64,000 bases of DNA from JAFDBW01 sp963723355 (lineage in GTDB: Bacteria; Desulfobacterota; Desulfuromonadia; Desulfuromonadales; BM103), in assembly GCA_963723355.1 (NCBI GenBank), contig CAVRQQ010000010.1:62001-126000 (forward strand), read 5' to 3'. Below, in pieces: positions 54,444 through 63,345 of the stretch. A program made the translations under genes and the position numbers. Numbering within the stretch: the first letter of the stretch is position 1; each line of letters opens with the position of its first letter. The notes under the pieces were generated by a model that was not told where the DNA came from, did no database searches, and worked only from the letters and a program-made list of their open reading frames with translations.

Positions 54444-55805
54444 TCAACGTTTGCCGGAACGACGCAGGGCCGCTGCGGTGAATTCGTTGTTGTCGAATGA
54501 TACATCGAAATTATATTCCGAATGCTCATTGTTGAGGTTGATGGCAATATAGCGGCCAGACTGCAGGTCGTAGTGAGCTTCGACGGTCGACCAGAAAGTC
54601 GGCACTTCGTAGTAGTTGATGCAGTGCCCTTCGGAAACCCGCCAGAGCTGGTCGCGGCTGTCGTACTGGTCCATGGCGAGGATCTGCCAGGAGTCCTCGT
54701 CGATGTAGAAGGTGCGTTTCTTGTAAATGTGGCGCATGCCTTGCTTGAGGTTCGCTTCAACCACCCAGACGCGGTGCAGTTCGTAGCGCAGGTACTCGGG
54801 GTTCAGGTGCAGCGGCGTGAGGATGTCCTTGTACTTGAGCTTGTCGCTGTGCAGCATATAGCTGTTGTAGGGAACGTAGATTTCCTTCTTGCCGACCAGG
54901 GTCCAGTCGTAGCGCTCGGGGCTGCCGTTGTACATGTCGACCGTGTCGCTGGTGGTCAGGCCGTCGCCGCCTTCCTTGGGGTTGTCAAAAGCAACGTTCG
55001 GTGCGCGACGTACGCGACGCTGACCGGGGTTGTACAAGCCAGGCGCGGCGGTTTTCCTTGTTCTGGTCGAGGGTCTCATGGACCAGCAGGATGCGGCCGG
55101 CAACGCGGGCCGGGGCAAAGATCTCCTGCTTGAACATGGCGATGACGTTTTCCAGCTTCTCTTCGGTCATCCCTTCCTGGCTGTAGCGGAAGTCGCCCTT
55201 TTCGTTGAACTCGACCATGGTGTAGTCGCCGCCGCGGGTCATCGGCGCAACGCCGAAGTTGCGATCGAAGGCGTTGCCGCGCCAGCGCAGGATATGGTTC
55301 CAGATCGCCTCGATGCCGTTTTGCGGAATCGGGAAGGGAATGCCGTTGACGCCACCGAGCACACCGTTGCCGCCCGGTGCCAGCTCGGCCTTGGTTGCAA
55401 GCGATTTGGTGGCATCGTAGATGCGCTGCGGTGCCGAGGCGCTGCGATGAGGCGGATAGACATTCATCTTGTAGCTCGGATACGCCTCGAGCATCGCCTG
55501 CTGGCCGACGGTCAGCTGGTCGGCATACTGCCCCATGTTGTCAGCTGTGATGGTGAAAAGGATTTTGTCGGCAGCATAGGGGTCGGGGTGATGCATCCCT
55601 TTCTGATAGCCTGCCGGCGGGGTGGTGATGCCGCCTTCCCAGGCCGGGATCGTGCCGCTGGCGTTGCCGGCTTTTTCGCCGCCCATCGGCGTGAGGTCCT
55701 TGCCGAGACGGCCGCCTGGTCGGCCGTGATGGCCGCAAAGCCCGGACCTGCGAGGAGCAGGCCGGCCATGATAAGTATCGTTGTCTTGATCGTCAGCTTT
55801 TTCAT
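54444..55805 (-). CDS. DUF1329 family protein, two frame breaks
   Basis: Span of 1362 bases, about 453 residues, the usual size. A signal peptide (MKKLTIKTTILIMAGLLLAG) is followed near 55715 by a shift into LGKDLTPMGGEKAGNASGTIPAWEGG, the classic N-terminus. A second shift near 55040 leads to LYNPGQRRVRRAPNVAFDNP and the C-terminal half YKKRTFYIDEDSWQILAMDQYDSR. One break is a missing base and the other an extra T, so the total stays in phase. DUF1329 proteins have, as I recall, a LolA/LolB-like fold, suggesting a hydrophobic pocket for lipid-like cargo. Confidence 0.87.
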
Positions 55806-55825
55806 TCTTCTCCCTCCTTAAAGGA

Positions 55826-58070
55826 TTAGAAGGAATACTTGATATTGAAGGCCACGAAATCCCGGTCATTGAGCAGGTTGTAGCGATCGGCACCGAAGAA
55901 GTCGGTGTAGCTCAGGTCGCCCGACCAGGTGCTCTGGTAGCTGGCGCCGAGACCGAAGGTGATCGCCTTGCGGTCTTCAAGGAAGTTGCCACCCGGTCCC
56001 GGAGTGTTGCCATCAACATCGTGTGCCCAGGCAATGCGAGGTGAGAGAGTGACCGCACCGATTGCATTGTTGAAGTCAAGCTTGGCGACCGCACGGTAGC
56101 CCCAGGAGGTGGCGTCAGCAAAGGCATCAGGGTTCTCGGCCGATTTGTAAGCATGGACTCCGCCAAGTGGTTTGCCCGCAGGGTCAGTGTTGTCTGGGTC
56201 ATCACCAAAAGCTCCCCAAGCTTGAGTCGGGTTGCCGGTGACATAGGTTCCTGCAGACTCAAGGCGCATTTTGCTCTTGCTCGGCATGCCGTGCACATGT
56301 GTGACGCCCGCTTCACCGACCAATACGAACTGGTCAGCACCAAACGTTGGCCCGAACAGCTTGGTCATGGTCATCTGGACCTGGGATACATCTTTTTCTA
56401 TGTAGCCGGGAATGTAGGTAGAGAGAGTCGCTGCTGTCCCATTCGTGATCTGGTTGTCCAGAAATGCCGGATTGATCGCTCCCAGAGGGCTCAGCGCAGC
56501 CACCAATAGTTCAACATCGTCTATCTGCAACGGCGCATCTTTATGATAAGAATATTCGCCCTGCAAGGACGCTCCGAGGCTGTCCAGCGCTGTATTGAAA
56601 CTAACACCGAAGACCTGAATGTCCTCGGGGTATTCAACCCTGTACTTTGCCGTCTTGGCGTACTCATTTACAAAATAGGCCTTTGCAAGATCAAGGTCGC
56701 CAGTTGTCGCTGCATTGACTTCACCGGTCGCAACGGCTGCGGCCTCGGCGGGGTGGCAAAGGCCAAAGCAGTTCGACATCATCGACTTGACTGGCGCATC
56801 TCACGATAGAGTACTCGCCCTGCAAGGCCATGCCGATGCTGCTTAGCTGGGTATTAAAGCTGACCCCATAGAGCTTGATATCTTCCAGGTACTCGAAAGT
56901 ATTGGCTGTTTGAGAATACTCGTTAGTGCAATCTGCGAATGTTTGACTGCATCGCTTCGACCTATTGCACCTGTCAGGGCCTGTAAGGTGATGCTCCGCC
57001 CAGGGTGGCATTAGGTGTCACAGCGATTCCACACCTGCTGTGCAGCATCAACCCGGTCTGGGTTCCTGTTATACCACTGAAGATCGGCAGACGGCTATGG
57101 TAGTTGATATAGTAGAAACCGAATTCCGTATCATTCAGGCTGGCGCATAAACCCGCATGGCCAAGCCATATTGACCATCATCCGAAGGTTTATCGTCGCT
57201 CCGCGTCACGCAGGAATCCATCATGAAGCGATCATCCGAGATTGGTCCCGGCAGGACAAGCCCTTGCCAGCTGGTTCCGAGATCAGAACAGTCGCCGAAG
57301 CCGAGCAGAACCCTGTCGCCGCTTTTGCCTGCGAAGTCGTTGGTGCTCCAGTAGAAGCCGGCGGATCGATCTCGACCTTTTCCCAGTCATACTGGTAAAA
57401 GCCTTCGAAGGTCAGATAATCAGTCGGGCTGATCGACGCCGAGACCATGCCAACAGGTACAAGGCCTTCCTTGAGTTCTGCGCCGGGAACGCGCAGTTTG
57501 CTGACATCAAAAGGATTAATGATGTTGATACCGTTCTGGATAAAGGTACTTTCGCCCCAGCTCAAGACCTGATCACCAACGCGGATTTGAGCCGGCATGT
57601 CTGCCGAATTCGAAGTTCCACCAGACGTAAGCATCGAGAAGCTCGGCATCCTTGCCGACCAGGTCCTTCGCGTCATCTGATAGATTCGGTGCGTTCGCGG
57701 TCACCGTCTTCATTTTCGTAATCATAAAAGGCTGACCCGCGCACGAACAGCCCGAAGTTTTCGTAGTTAAGTTCCAGGTCACTGGTGATCTTGGCGAGAC
57801 TGGCTGATCAGTTCATCGTCATCATAATTCAGGTTGCCGTCGTCGCCGTTAACCGAATAGGCTCTGCCGCCGTTGGCCAATGCCGACAATATCCTTGTCG
57901 CGGTCTGCCACCCTCCAGCTCATACCATACGAAAGGGTACTGTCAAGGCTCCCGTCAACCTCGCCGAATTCGAACTGGAACGCCGCTGCCGGTGTCCCCC
58001 ATAACATTGCCAGCAGGACAGGCAAGACAACACCCAGCCGGCCGTGACGCTTCAATCCTTGCAGATTCAT
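55826..58070 (-). pseudogene. DUF1302 outer-membrane barrel gene, many frame breaks and an internal paralogous junction
   Basis: AGGAGG precedes the ATG at 58070. The signal peptide LPVLLAMLWGTPAAA leads into FQFEFGEVDGSLDSTLSYGMSWRV. Further frames give SDLELNYENFGLFVRGSAFYDYE, DQVLSWGESTFIQNGINIINPFD, and YEFYINYHSRLP-like text. At 56800-56950 the text EYLEDIKLYGVSFNTQLSSIGMALQGEYS appears; at 56550-56690 a divergent second version EYPEDIQVFGVSFNTALDSLGASLQGEYS follows. From 56782 to the stop a clean frame runs through the C-terminal strands to FNIKYSF. At least five indels are needed upstream. DUF1302 proteins are large outer-membrane barrels. Confidence 0.75.
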
Positions 58071-58125
58071 CGTGTCACCTCCTGATACGCGCAGAAATAT
58101 TCTGACCATAGAAACGAAACACATC

Positions 58126-58177
58126 GCCTCAAATTATGAGGCAAGGTTCTTTATACAATACTCCGGCCGGAAAACAA
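58126..58177 (-). promoter_or_regulatory. Promoter and possible operator of the DUF1302-DUF1329 unit
   Basis: Minus strand: -35 TTGTTT (58177-58172), 16 bases, -10 TATAAA (58155-58150). Just downstream, at about the start of transcription, GCCTCA-AATTA-TGAGGC (58126-58142) is a perfect inverted repeat that could bind a repressor. The rest of 58178-58341 shows no gene. Confidence 0.55.
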
Positions 58178-58341
58178 AACGCTATTTTACTGCAGAAAGG
58201 ATGCAGATAACTTCTGTAAACAGATAGATTTGTTGACGTTGATCTGCGCTGAAGGTGAATTCTTGGAAAGGCGGCCTCGACCGTTATGCGGCCGGGATAA
58301 AACACTCCCGGCGATTGACAACACGGGTGATGCGCAGTGTT

Positions 58342-58812
58342 TCAGGCCAGCATGGTCAGGTGTACCGCCTGGAGATGGAATTCCAGTCGGGCTGTTTTGG
58401 GGCCGGACATCTCCAGGCAGGTCAACCCGGCATTCTCGATGATCAGGTCTCCTCCCTGGGTCAGGGTGTCGGCCAGGTGGGCCAGGTGGGGCAGGTGACC
58501 GACAACCAGGATGCGGCTGTCGGTCGATTCCTTTTGCAGCAATCCGAGCAACTCGTCAGGCGACCGGTCCGGCATCAGTGCCTCGGTGGTCAGAATATCA
58601 CTGTACGGGTAGCGGACCTCCTCGGCGACCAGCGCTGCGGTCTGCTTTGCGCGGCGTTTGGGGCTGGTCATGATCAGGTCGAATTCCAGTCCGAGGCGCC
58701 TGATGCCGTGAGCGGACTGTTTGGCCTGCTCAATGCCCGCTGGACTAAGCACTTTTTCAGAATTCTCTTCGGACGAGTAGGCAACTGCATGCTGCATCAG
58801 ATATAATCTCAT
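58342..58812 (-). CDS. sixA: Phosphohistidine phosphatase SixA
   Basis: 156 residues from the ATG at 58812, behind AGAGGA. SixA removes phosphate from His of phosphotransfer proteins. The catalytic His is in LYLMQHAVAYSSEE (Gln replaces the Arg of the RHG form). The supporting motifs are LSPAGIEQAKQSAHGI, DLIMTSPKRRAKQTA and ILVVGHLPHLAHLADTL with the second His. A short GGCCAGGTG tandem repeat at 58471-58497 encodes the HLPHLAHLA part. Confidence 0.9.
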   Translation of the reverse strand: MRLYLMQHAVAYSSEENSEKVLSPAGIEQAKQSAHGIRRLGLEFDLIMTSPKRRAKQTAALVAEEVRYPYSDILTTEALMPDRSPDELLGLLQKESTDSRILVVGHLPHLAHLADTLTQGGDLIIENAGLTCLEMSGPKTARLEFHLQAVHLTMLA

Positions 58813-58927
58813 AGTACAGTCCTCTGCCGGTTGTTGAGTGTTCAAGTTGTTAACAGCTTACCCTGTTTGTTGAGCCTGTTCAATTGTCCTTCTCAGATAT
58901 GTTGTCTTGAGTCGAGACGGGAGGAGA

Positions 58928-59188
58928 ATGATGATTGCCCGATTGTTTGCGGCAATCCCCTGGACTTTTCTGCTGCCAGTGGCGGTTGTCCTCGGCCTGG
59001 CGCCCTTTCGGCCGGAGCCGCACCTGGTGGAGAAGCTGCGGATGCTGGTGAATGGTCAACTGACCGCACCGATCGATATTTTCGACCTCTTTCTGCACGG
59101 AGCGCCCTTGTTGCTGGTCGCAGGTAAGCTCCTGGCCGGACGCGTCACCCCCGTGAACGGGCAAGTGATAACCGAGAAGGTTGCATGA
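58928..59188 (+). CDS. Small membrane protein paired with SO_0444-type permease
   Basis: 86 residues; GGGAGGAG precedes the ATG pair at 58928/58931. Two hydrophobic segments (FLLPVAVVLGLAPFRP and LFLHGAPLLLVAGKLLAG) and the PHLVEKLRML link. It overlaps the following permease gene by four bases. In other genomes a small protein of this kind sits before the SO_0444 permease, as far as I remember; function unknown. Confidence 0.7.
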   Translation: MMIARLFAAIPWTFLLPVAVVLGLAPFRPEPHLVEKLRMLVNGQLTAPIDIFDLFLHGAPLLLVAGKLLAGRVTPVNGQVITEKVA

Positions 59189-60280
59189 CAAATTTCGTGA
59201 CACGATTAATTATCGAGACCTGGCATATCTTTACCGATGCCGCTCCCTACGTGATTTTCGGTTTTCTGGCCGCCGGTTTGATCAAGGCCATATTGCCCGA
59301 TGATGCGGTCGCCCGGCATCTCGGCGGTGGCTCGTTTGCTGCAGTGGTCAAGGCCTCGTTGCTGGGGATCCCCCTGCCGCTCTGCTCCTGTGGCGTGATC
59401 CCGGCGGCGATCGGTTTGCGCAGGCAGGGTGCCGGGCGCGGTCCTTCTGCGGCATTCCTGGTTTCGACCCCGGAGTCAGGAGTCGATTCGATCGCCATCA
59501 CCTGGGCGCTGCTGGATCCGGTCATGACGGTTGTTCGACCGGTCGCCGCCTTTATCACCGGCACTCTCACCGGCCTTTTGATCAGCTTGCTGCCGGAAGA
59601 AAAGACCGAGCTGGATGTTGAACAGACCGACTGTGGCTGTCCTGATGCCGGCTGTGCATCAGCGAGCATACAAACAAGCGCCGCTGATGTCACGGGTTGT
59701 TGACGGCACCCGCTATGCGTTCGGTGAACTGCTCAAGGATATCGGCGGCTGGTTGCTGCTCGGGGTGCTGATTGCCGGGCTGGTGGCAACCCTGGTCCCG
59801 GATGGGTTTTTTGCCATGCTGTTCGAATACCAGGCGGCTTCGCTGGTGCTGATGCTGCTGGTCGGTATCCCGCTCTACATGTGTGCCAGCGCCTCGACGC
59901 CGATCGCTGCAGCATTGGTGTTGAAAGGCTTGTCCCCGGGAGCGGCACTGGTTTTTCTTCTCGCGGGTCCGGCGACCAATGCCGCAACCCTGACGGTCGT
60001 CGCGCGCTTCTGGGGGCGCAAGGCAACGCTGGTTTACCTGTCTGTGATTGCCTGCTGTTCCCTGGTGCTCGGCTGGCTGGTCAATGAATTCTACGCCTGG
60101 GCCGGTCTGGATATAACTCGCTGGGTGACTACGTCGGAGGCGCACGCAGTGAGCGTGTGGGGGAATCTGGCTGCGATGGTTCTTTTGGTGCTGATCGGGC
60201 GCGCGTTCTGGGTCTCCCGGAAACTGCCGGTTGTTGTGACAGTCAGCGCGAGGGAAAGCCGACGCGGTGTTCACTGTTGA
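59185..60280 (+). CDS. SO_0444 family (ArsP_1/DUF318-like) metal-efflux permease, frame broken
   Basis: Span of 1096 bases (3n+1), about 365 residues. The first half has GIPLPLCSCGVIPAAIGLRRQGA and SAAFLVSTPESGVDSIAITWALL. A cysteine-rich cytoplasmic loop (DCGCPDAGCAS) precedes the break near 59690. The second half has LLKDIGGWLLLGVLIAGLVATLVPDGF and YMCASASTPIAAALVLKGLSPGAALVFLLAGPATNAATL. Two similar halves with a CxC motif and a central metal-binding loop suggest transport of a soft or transition metal, possibly Cu or Zn, by inference. Confidence 0.85.
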
Positions 60281-60415
60281 AACGTGCGACACAAGATAAG
60301 GCGAGCCACCAACGCTAAGACACAAAGTTAACCCTGGTAAAGTAAAGACTAAATGGCGGTTCTTGGCCAGGCCTCAATTTTAGTTGTGCATCGATTTTGC
60401 AATGTCCGTCAAATA

Positions 60416-60448
60416 AACAGCCGGGAGCCCATAGGGGCCCCGGCTGTT
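60416..60448. terminator. Bidirectional terminator between permease and secreted-protein genes
   Basis: AACAGCCGGG-A-GCCC, loop ATAG, GGGC-C-CCGGCTGTT, a 13-pair stem with one mismatch. It lies between convergent genes and is T-rich after the stem on both strands. Confidence 0.75.
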
Positions 60449-60480
60449 GTATTTGACTGACGGTTCTATTGGTTTTATAA

Positions 60481-60935
60481 CTACTGTGCCAGCGGAATCG
60501 CTTTGGCCAGTTCGTAGCGGCCGATCGCGGACAGCTTTGATTCAACCTGCATATACCGGAAGGCCTTCTTGCCGGGCAGAACCTTGCCCACATCGCTGGC
60601 CATTTTCTTCATGACCGCCAGGCGGTCATCCTGAATGTCATAGTATTCATCTATCAGTTTCACGGCCTGCTCATCGGTCAGGGTCTGGTAGGCGGCGGCA
60701 TAGGCCAGAATCAGCTTTGCACCGCGTTGATTGACCTGGAACAGCTCTTCCTGGTGCTTCTCATAGACCGGCCAGAACGCCTTGCCTTCCGCCTCGGTCA
60801 GTTCCATGTTGTCCATGACGATCAGTCTTTTTTGATCCATCATGATTTTTTTTCGCAAAAATTGGCGTCCTCGGCAATAGACAGGAACGGAATGGCCAGC
60901 AACAGGATGGTCAAAAGAACAGATTTGATACGCAT
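60481..60935 (-). CDS. Small secreted alpha-helical protein, frame broken at an A8 tract
   Basis: Span of 455 bases (3n+2), about 150 residues. The ATG at 60935 starts a signal peptide, MRIKSVLLTILLLAIPFLSIA. After EDANF the frame fails in GCGAAAAAAAATC; adding one A brings it into MMDQKRLIVMDNMELTEAEGKAFWPVYEKHQEEL and a helical domain ending YELAKAIPLAQ. The pattern ELTEAEGKAFWPVYEKHQ resembles Spy/CpxP-like or unnamed periplasmic helical proteins. The length change is at a homopolymer, a typical error site. Confidence 0.75.
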
Positions 60936-60962
60936 GTGCTTTTCTCCTTTGAAAGTGAAGCT

Positions 60963-61613
60963 TTACGCGTTACGCGGTTGGATTGTAATGACAACCCGGC
61001 GATTCAGCTGACGTCCGGATTCGTTACTGTTGTCGGCGATCGGTGCCGATTCGCCAAAACCAATCGTGGTGATACGGTTGGGGTTGACGCCCTGGCCGAC
61101 CAGTGCATTCTTGACGTTTGAGGCGCGATTCTCCGAAAGGGTCTGGTTGGACTGCTCTGAGCCGGTGCTGTCCGTGTGCCCGGCGACCTGGATGGTGGTG
61201 TCGGGATACTGGTTGAGAACCCGGCTGACCCGGCTGATCTCGTTGAAAGCCCCGGCATTCAGGTTGGCAGAGCCAACCGCAAACAGGTAGTCCGACTTGA
61301 AGGTGACCGCCAGAACATCAGCGTTGCGCTGGATATTGGCGGCTTCGACAGAAGCCAGCTCGCGGCGCATGGCGGCCTCCTGCTCATCCATGCTTTTGCC
61401 AACCTGGTTGCCGATTACGCCACCGGCCACGGCGCCCACGCCCGCACCTATCAAGGTGCCCTTGGTATTGCCGCCGATCACCTGCCCCAGCAGGGCGCCG
61501 CCAGCAGCGCCGCCCAGGGCCCCGTAGCGAGTGCCTTTTTCCTGATTGTTCTGCGGCGGTGCACAGCCGGCGAGGAACAAAATAACGAGTAACAGAACGA
61601 ACAATTTTTTCAT
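60963..61613 (-). CDS. OmpA-family lipoprotein with glycine-zipper segment
   Basis: 216 residues. A lipobox (ILFLAGCAPP) ends the signal. Residues 30-75 are a glycine zipper (GALGGAAGGALLGQVIGG, GVGAVAGGVIG). The C-terminal OmpA domain binds peptidoglycan: VAGHTDSTGSEQSNQTLSENRASNVKNAL and TTIGFGESAPIADNSNESGRQLNRRVVI contain the diaminopimelate-binding Asp and Arg. Resembles YiaD/YfiB-type proteins. Starts 27 bases before the small secreted protein gene. Confidence 0.9.
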   Translation of the reverse strand: MKKLFVLLLVILFLAGCAPPQNNQEKGTRYGALGGAAGGALLGQVIGGNTKGTLIGAGVGAVAGGVIGNQVGKSMDEQEAAMRRELASVEAANIQRNADVLAVTFKSDYLFAVGSANLNAGAFNEISRVSRVLNQYPDTTIQVAGHTDSTGSEQSNQTLSENRASNVKNALVGQGVNPNRITTIGFGESAPIADNSNESGRQLNRRVVITIQPRNA

Positions 61614-61857
61614 GCTGATGTCTCCATGATGATTGATGTGAGTGAACAGTAAAGAATGACGGTGTCATTATAGCAGGGATTTTTAAGGATGCATCATGAA
61701 TACCCTGACCATAAAGGTCAGATAAGGGTCTAGAGTATGGCCCTCTTCTTGACAGGAGTGCAAAACAGGGCACCGGCTGTTCGGAAGGGTCCCCTTCTCC
61801 AGCGACGGGTTGACGGTAAAGCGATGGACGATTGGCGGACTTCACAGGCACCCTGTT
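61614..61857 (-). other. Non-coding gap with an inverted repeat
   Basis: 244 bases between the DUF3124 and OmpA-like genes. CTGACC-ATAAA-GGTCAG (61705-61721) is a perfect inverted repeat extended by ACCC/GGGT, without a T-run on either side, so it is more likely an operator or weak hairpin than a terminator. No gene seen. Confidence 0.4.
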
Positions 61858-62342
61858 TTATTGTGCCGATTCTTTGATAACCCGGCCGGACGTAACAAAC
61901 GCCCGTCCTTGATTGCCGGCCATAACGCACTCTATGATCGGTGCATTAACCTCTTCGCGGCGACCCACTTGACGATGAAGTTTGCACCGAAGCCGCCCTC
62001 TTTCTCTTTTTCCGGGATGTATATGTGCGTTGACTCCAGAGGAGCCAGGGTTACGAGCTTCAGTGTAATGTTTTTTTACCAGCTTGCCCCTTGGTGTCGT
62101 AATAATCGACCACGGTAACATGTATGGCGCGGGTAAGGTCCGTATTCCTGATGCTCAGGATATTGGCCAGGTTGTTCGGCACCGCTTTGGGAGAGCTGTA
62201 GATATTCGAATAAACCGGGACGTAAACAGTCTGCCCCCTGGACAAGACGTAATCTGTCCGCAAACAGCGGGCCGCAGCTAAGCATGACCACACAGGCAGA
62301 GCAGGCCAAAACGCGTATGGCATGATTTTTTATCCAGCTCAT
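61858..62342 (-). CDS. DUF3124 family secreted protein, several frame breaks
   Basis: Span of 485 bases, about 161 residues. AGGAGC precedes the ATG at 62342, which opens a signal peptide (IRVLACSACVVMLSCGPLFA). After a break near 62260 comes QTVYVPVYSNIYSSPKAVPNNLANILSIRNTDLTRAI and VVDYYDTKGQ. A break near 62090 leads to LVKKHYTEA. A later frame gives GGFGANFIVKWVA, and a last one EEVNAPIIECVMAGNQGRAFVTSGRVI. These match the DUF3124 pattern in order, so at least three indels split one gene. Function unknown. Confidence 0.7.
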
Positions 62343-62413
62343 AATGGCTCCTGATGAAAATCAGTTGCACGGGACGAATCGTGTTCGGAATATCGTCTGA
62401 TGCTTCTTGTCGA

Positions 62414-63302
62414 CTATTTAAGTTCTTCCGCGAGGAACTTGGAGCCCATATGATAGGAAAGACCGAGTCCCGGCAACAAACTGGTTCTTGTCGTCGACGA
62501 CGGGACTGTCTGCCGCATCGCCCAGAAGCCTCTTGTACTCCACCATAGCACCGATCCGCCAGCGATCGGTGATCGGGTAGCCGGTCGAGATGCTGATGTT
62601 GACATCCTTGATGCCGGCGTCTGCATTGTACTTGTCAAGACCCGAGTTTGCGGACTGTTTTGAATCGACACTGAAAAAGCTCTCCATGTAGTCGTCACTC
62701 GCCCAGGTTGTGCCGAGTTCGATAAACGCCAGCGGCTTGGTAAACGGCAGATCCGTGCCGACGCTCAGCTCGACCAGTGCGCCTTCGTGCCCGGAGTCGA
62801 CTTCCTGTCGGGCCTCTGCCTTGAAACGCCACGGTTTGTTCTTGTAAGAAACGAACCCCCCTACCTCGAGGCCACCATCAATGTCACCGAGGCCCTCCAG
62901 TTTGTCATTGTCATCTTCCTTGCGCTTTGCTGCCCGGGCCGCGATCAGGCCGGCTTTGAGATTCTTTTGCCGGATGATGTTGACGCCCAGGGATTTGCCC
63001 TTGTAGAAGATCGTATTCCGCCAGGCAGCGGTGATGTTAGGGCCAAAGCCGAACTCGTAGTCGTTGGAGCCTTCATAATCGGGTGAAACGCCACCGCCCA
63101 GTCCAATTTTGAGTGTCCATTTGCGTTCACCAGCCTTGTCATCCTCAGAATCCGGAGCCTCGTTAATCTCTTCGGAAATGCCCGCCCATAGCTCGGCTTC
63201 GTCCATGGCATCACTTCCGGCCGAAGCGACGTTTGCGAAACAGAGGGTTGAAATCAGGGCTGCCGCGAGCAAAGGCAAAATTTTATGTAAGGTGTTCTGC
63301 AT
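62414..63302 (-). CDS. MipA/OmpV family outer-membrane protein, frame broken near the end
   Basis: Span of 889 bases (3n+1), about 296 residues, from the ATG at 63302. The signal peptide is ILPLLAAALISTLCFANVASA. Barrel strands include KIGLGGGVSPDYEGSNDYEFGFGPNITAAW, the family's typical start, and ISISTGYPITDRWRIGAMVEYKRLLGDAADSP. An extra G near 62475 diverts the last strand; the correct end is FVAGLGLSYHMGS plus a short tail, stopping at 62414. MipA scaffolds murein synthesis in Escherichia coli, but most family members are unassigned. Confidence 0.85.
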
Positions 63303-63345
63303 GTCAAACTCCTGTTCTAATGGGTAATGAAGATAAAAAATTCGG

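Noticed and set aside
58471..58503. Tandem GGCCAGGTG repeat as a variable-number or CRISPR-like array
   Set aside because: Only about three short units, inside sixA and coding for its conserved HLPHLAHLA segment.
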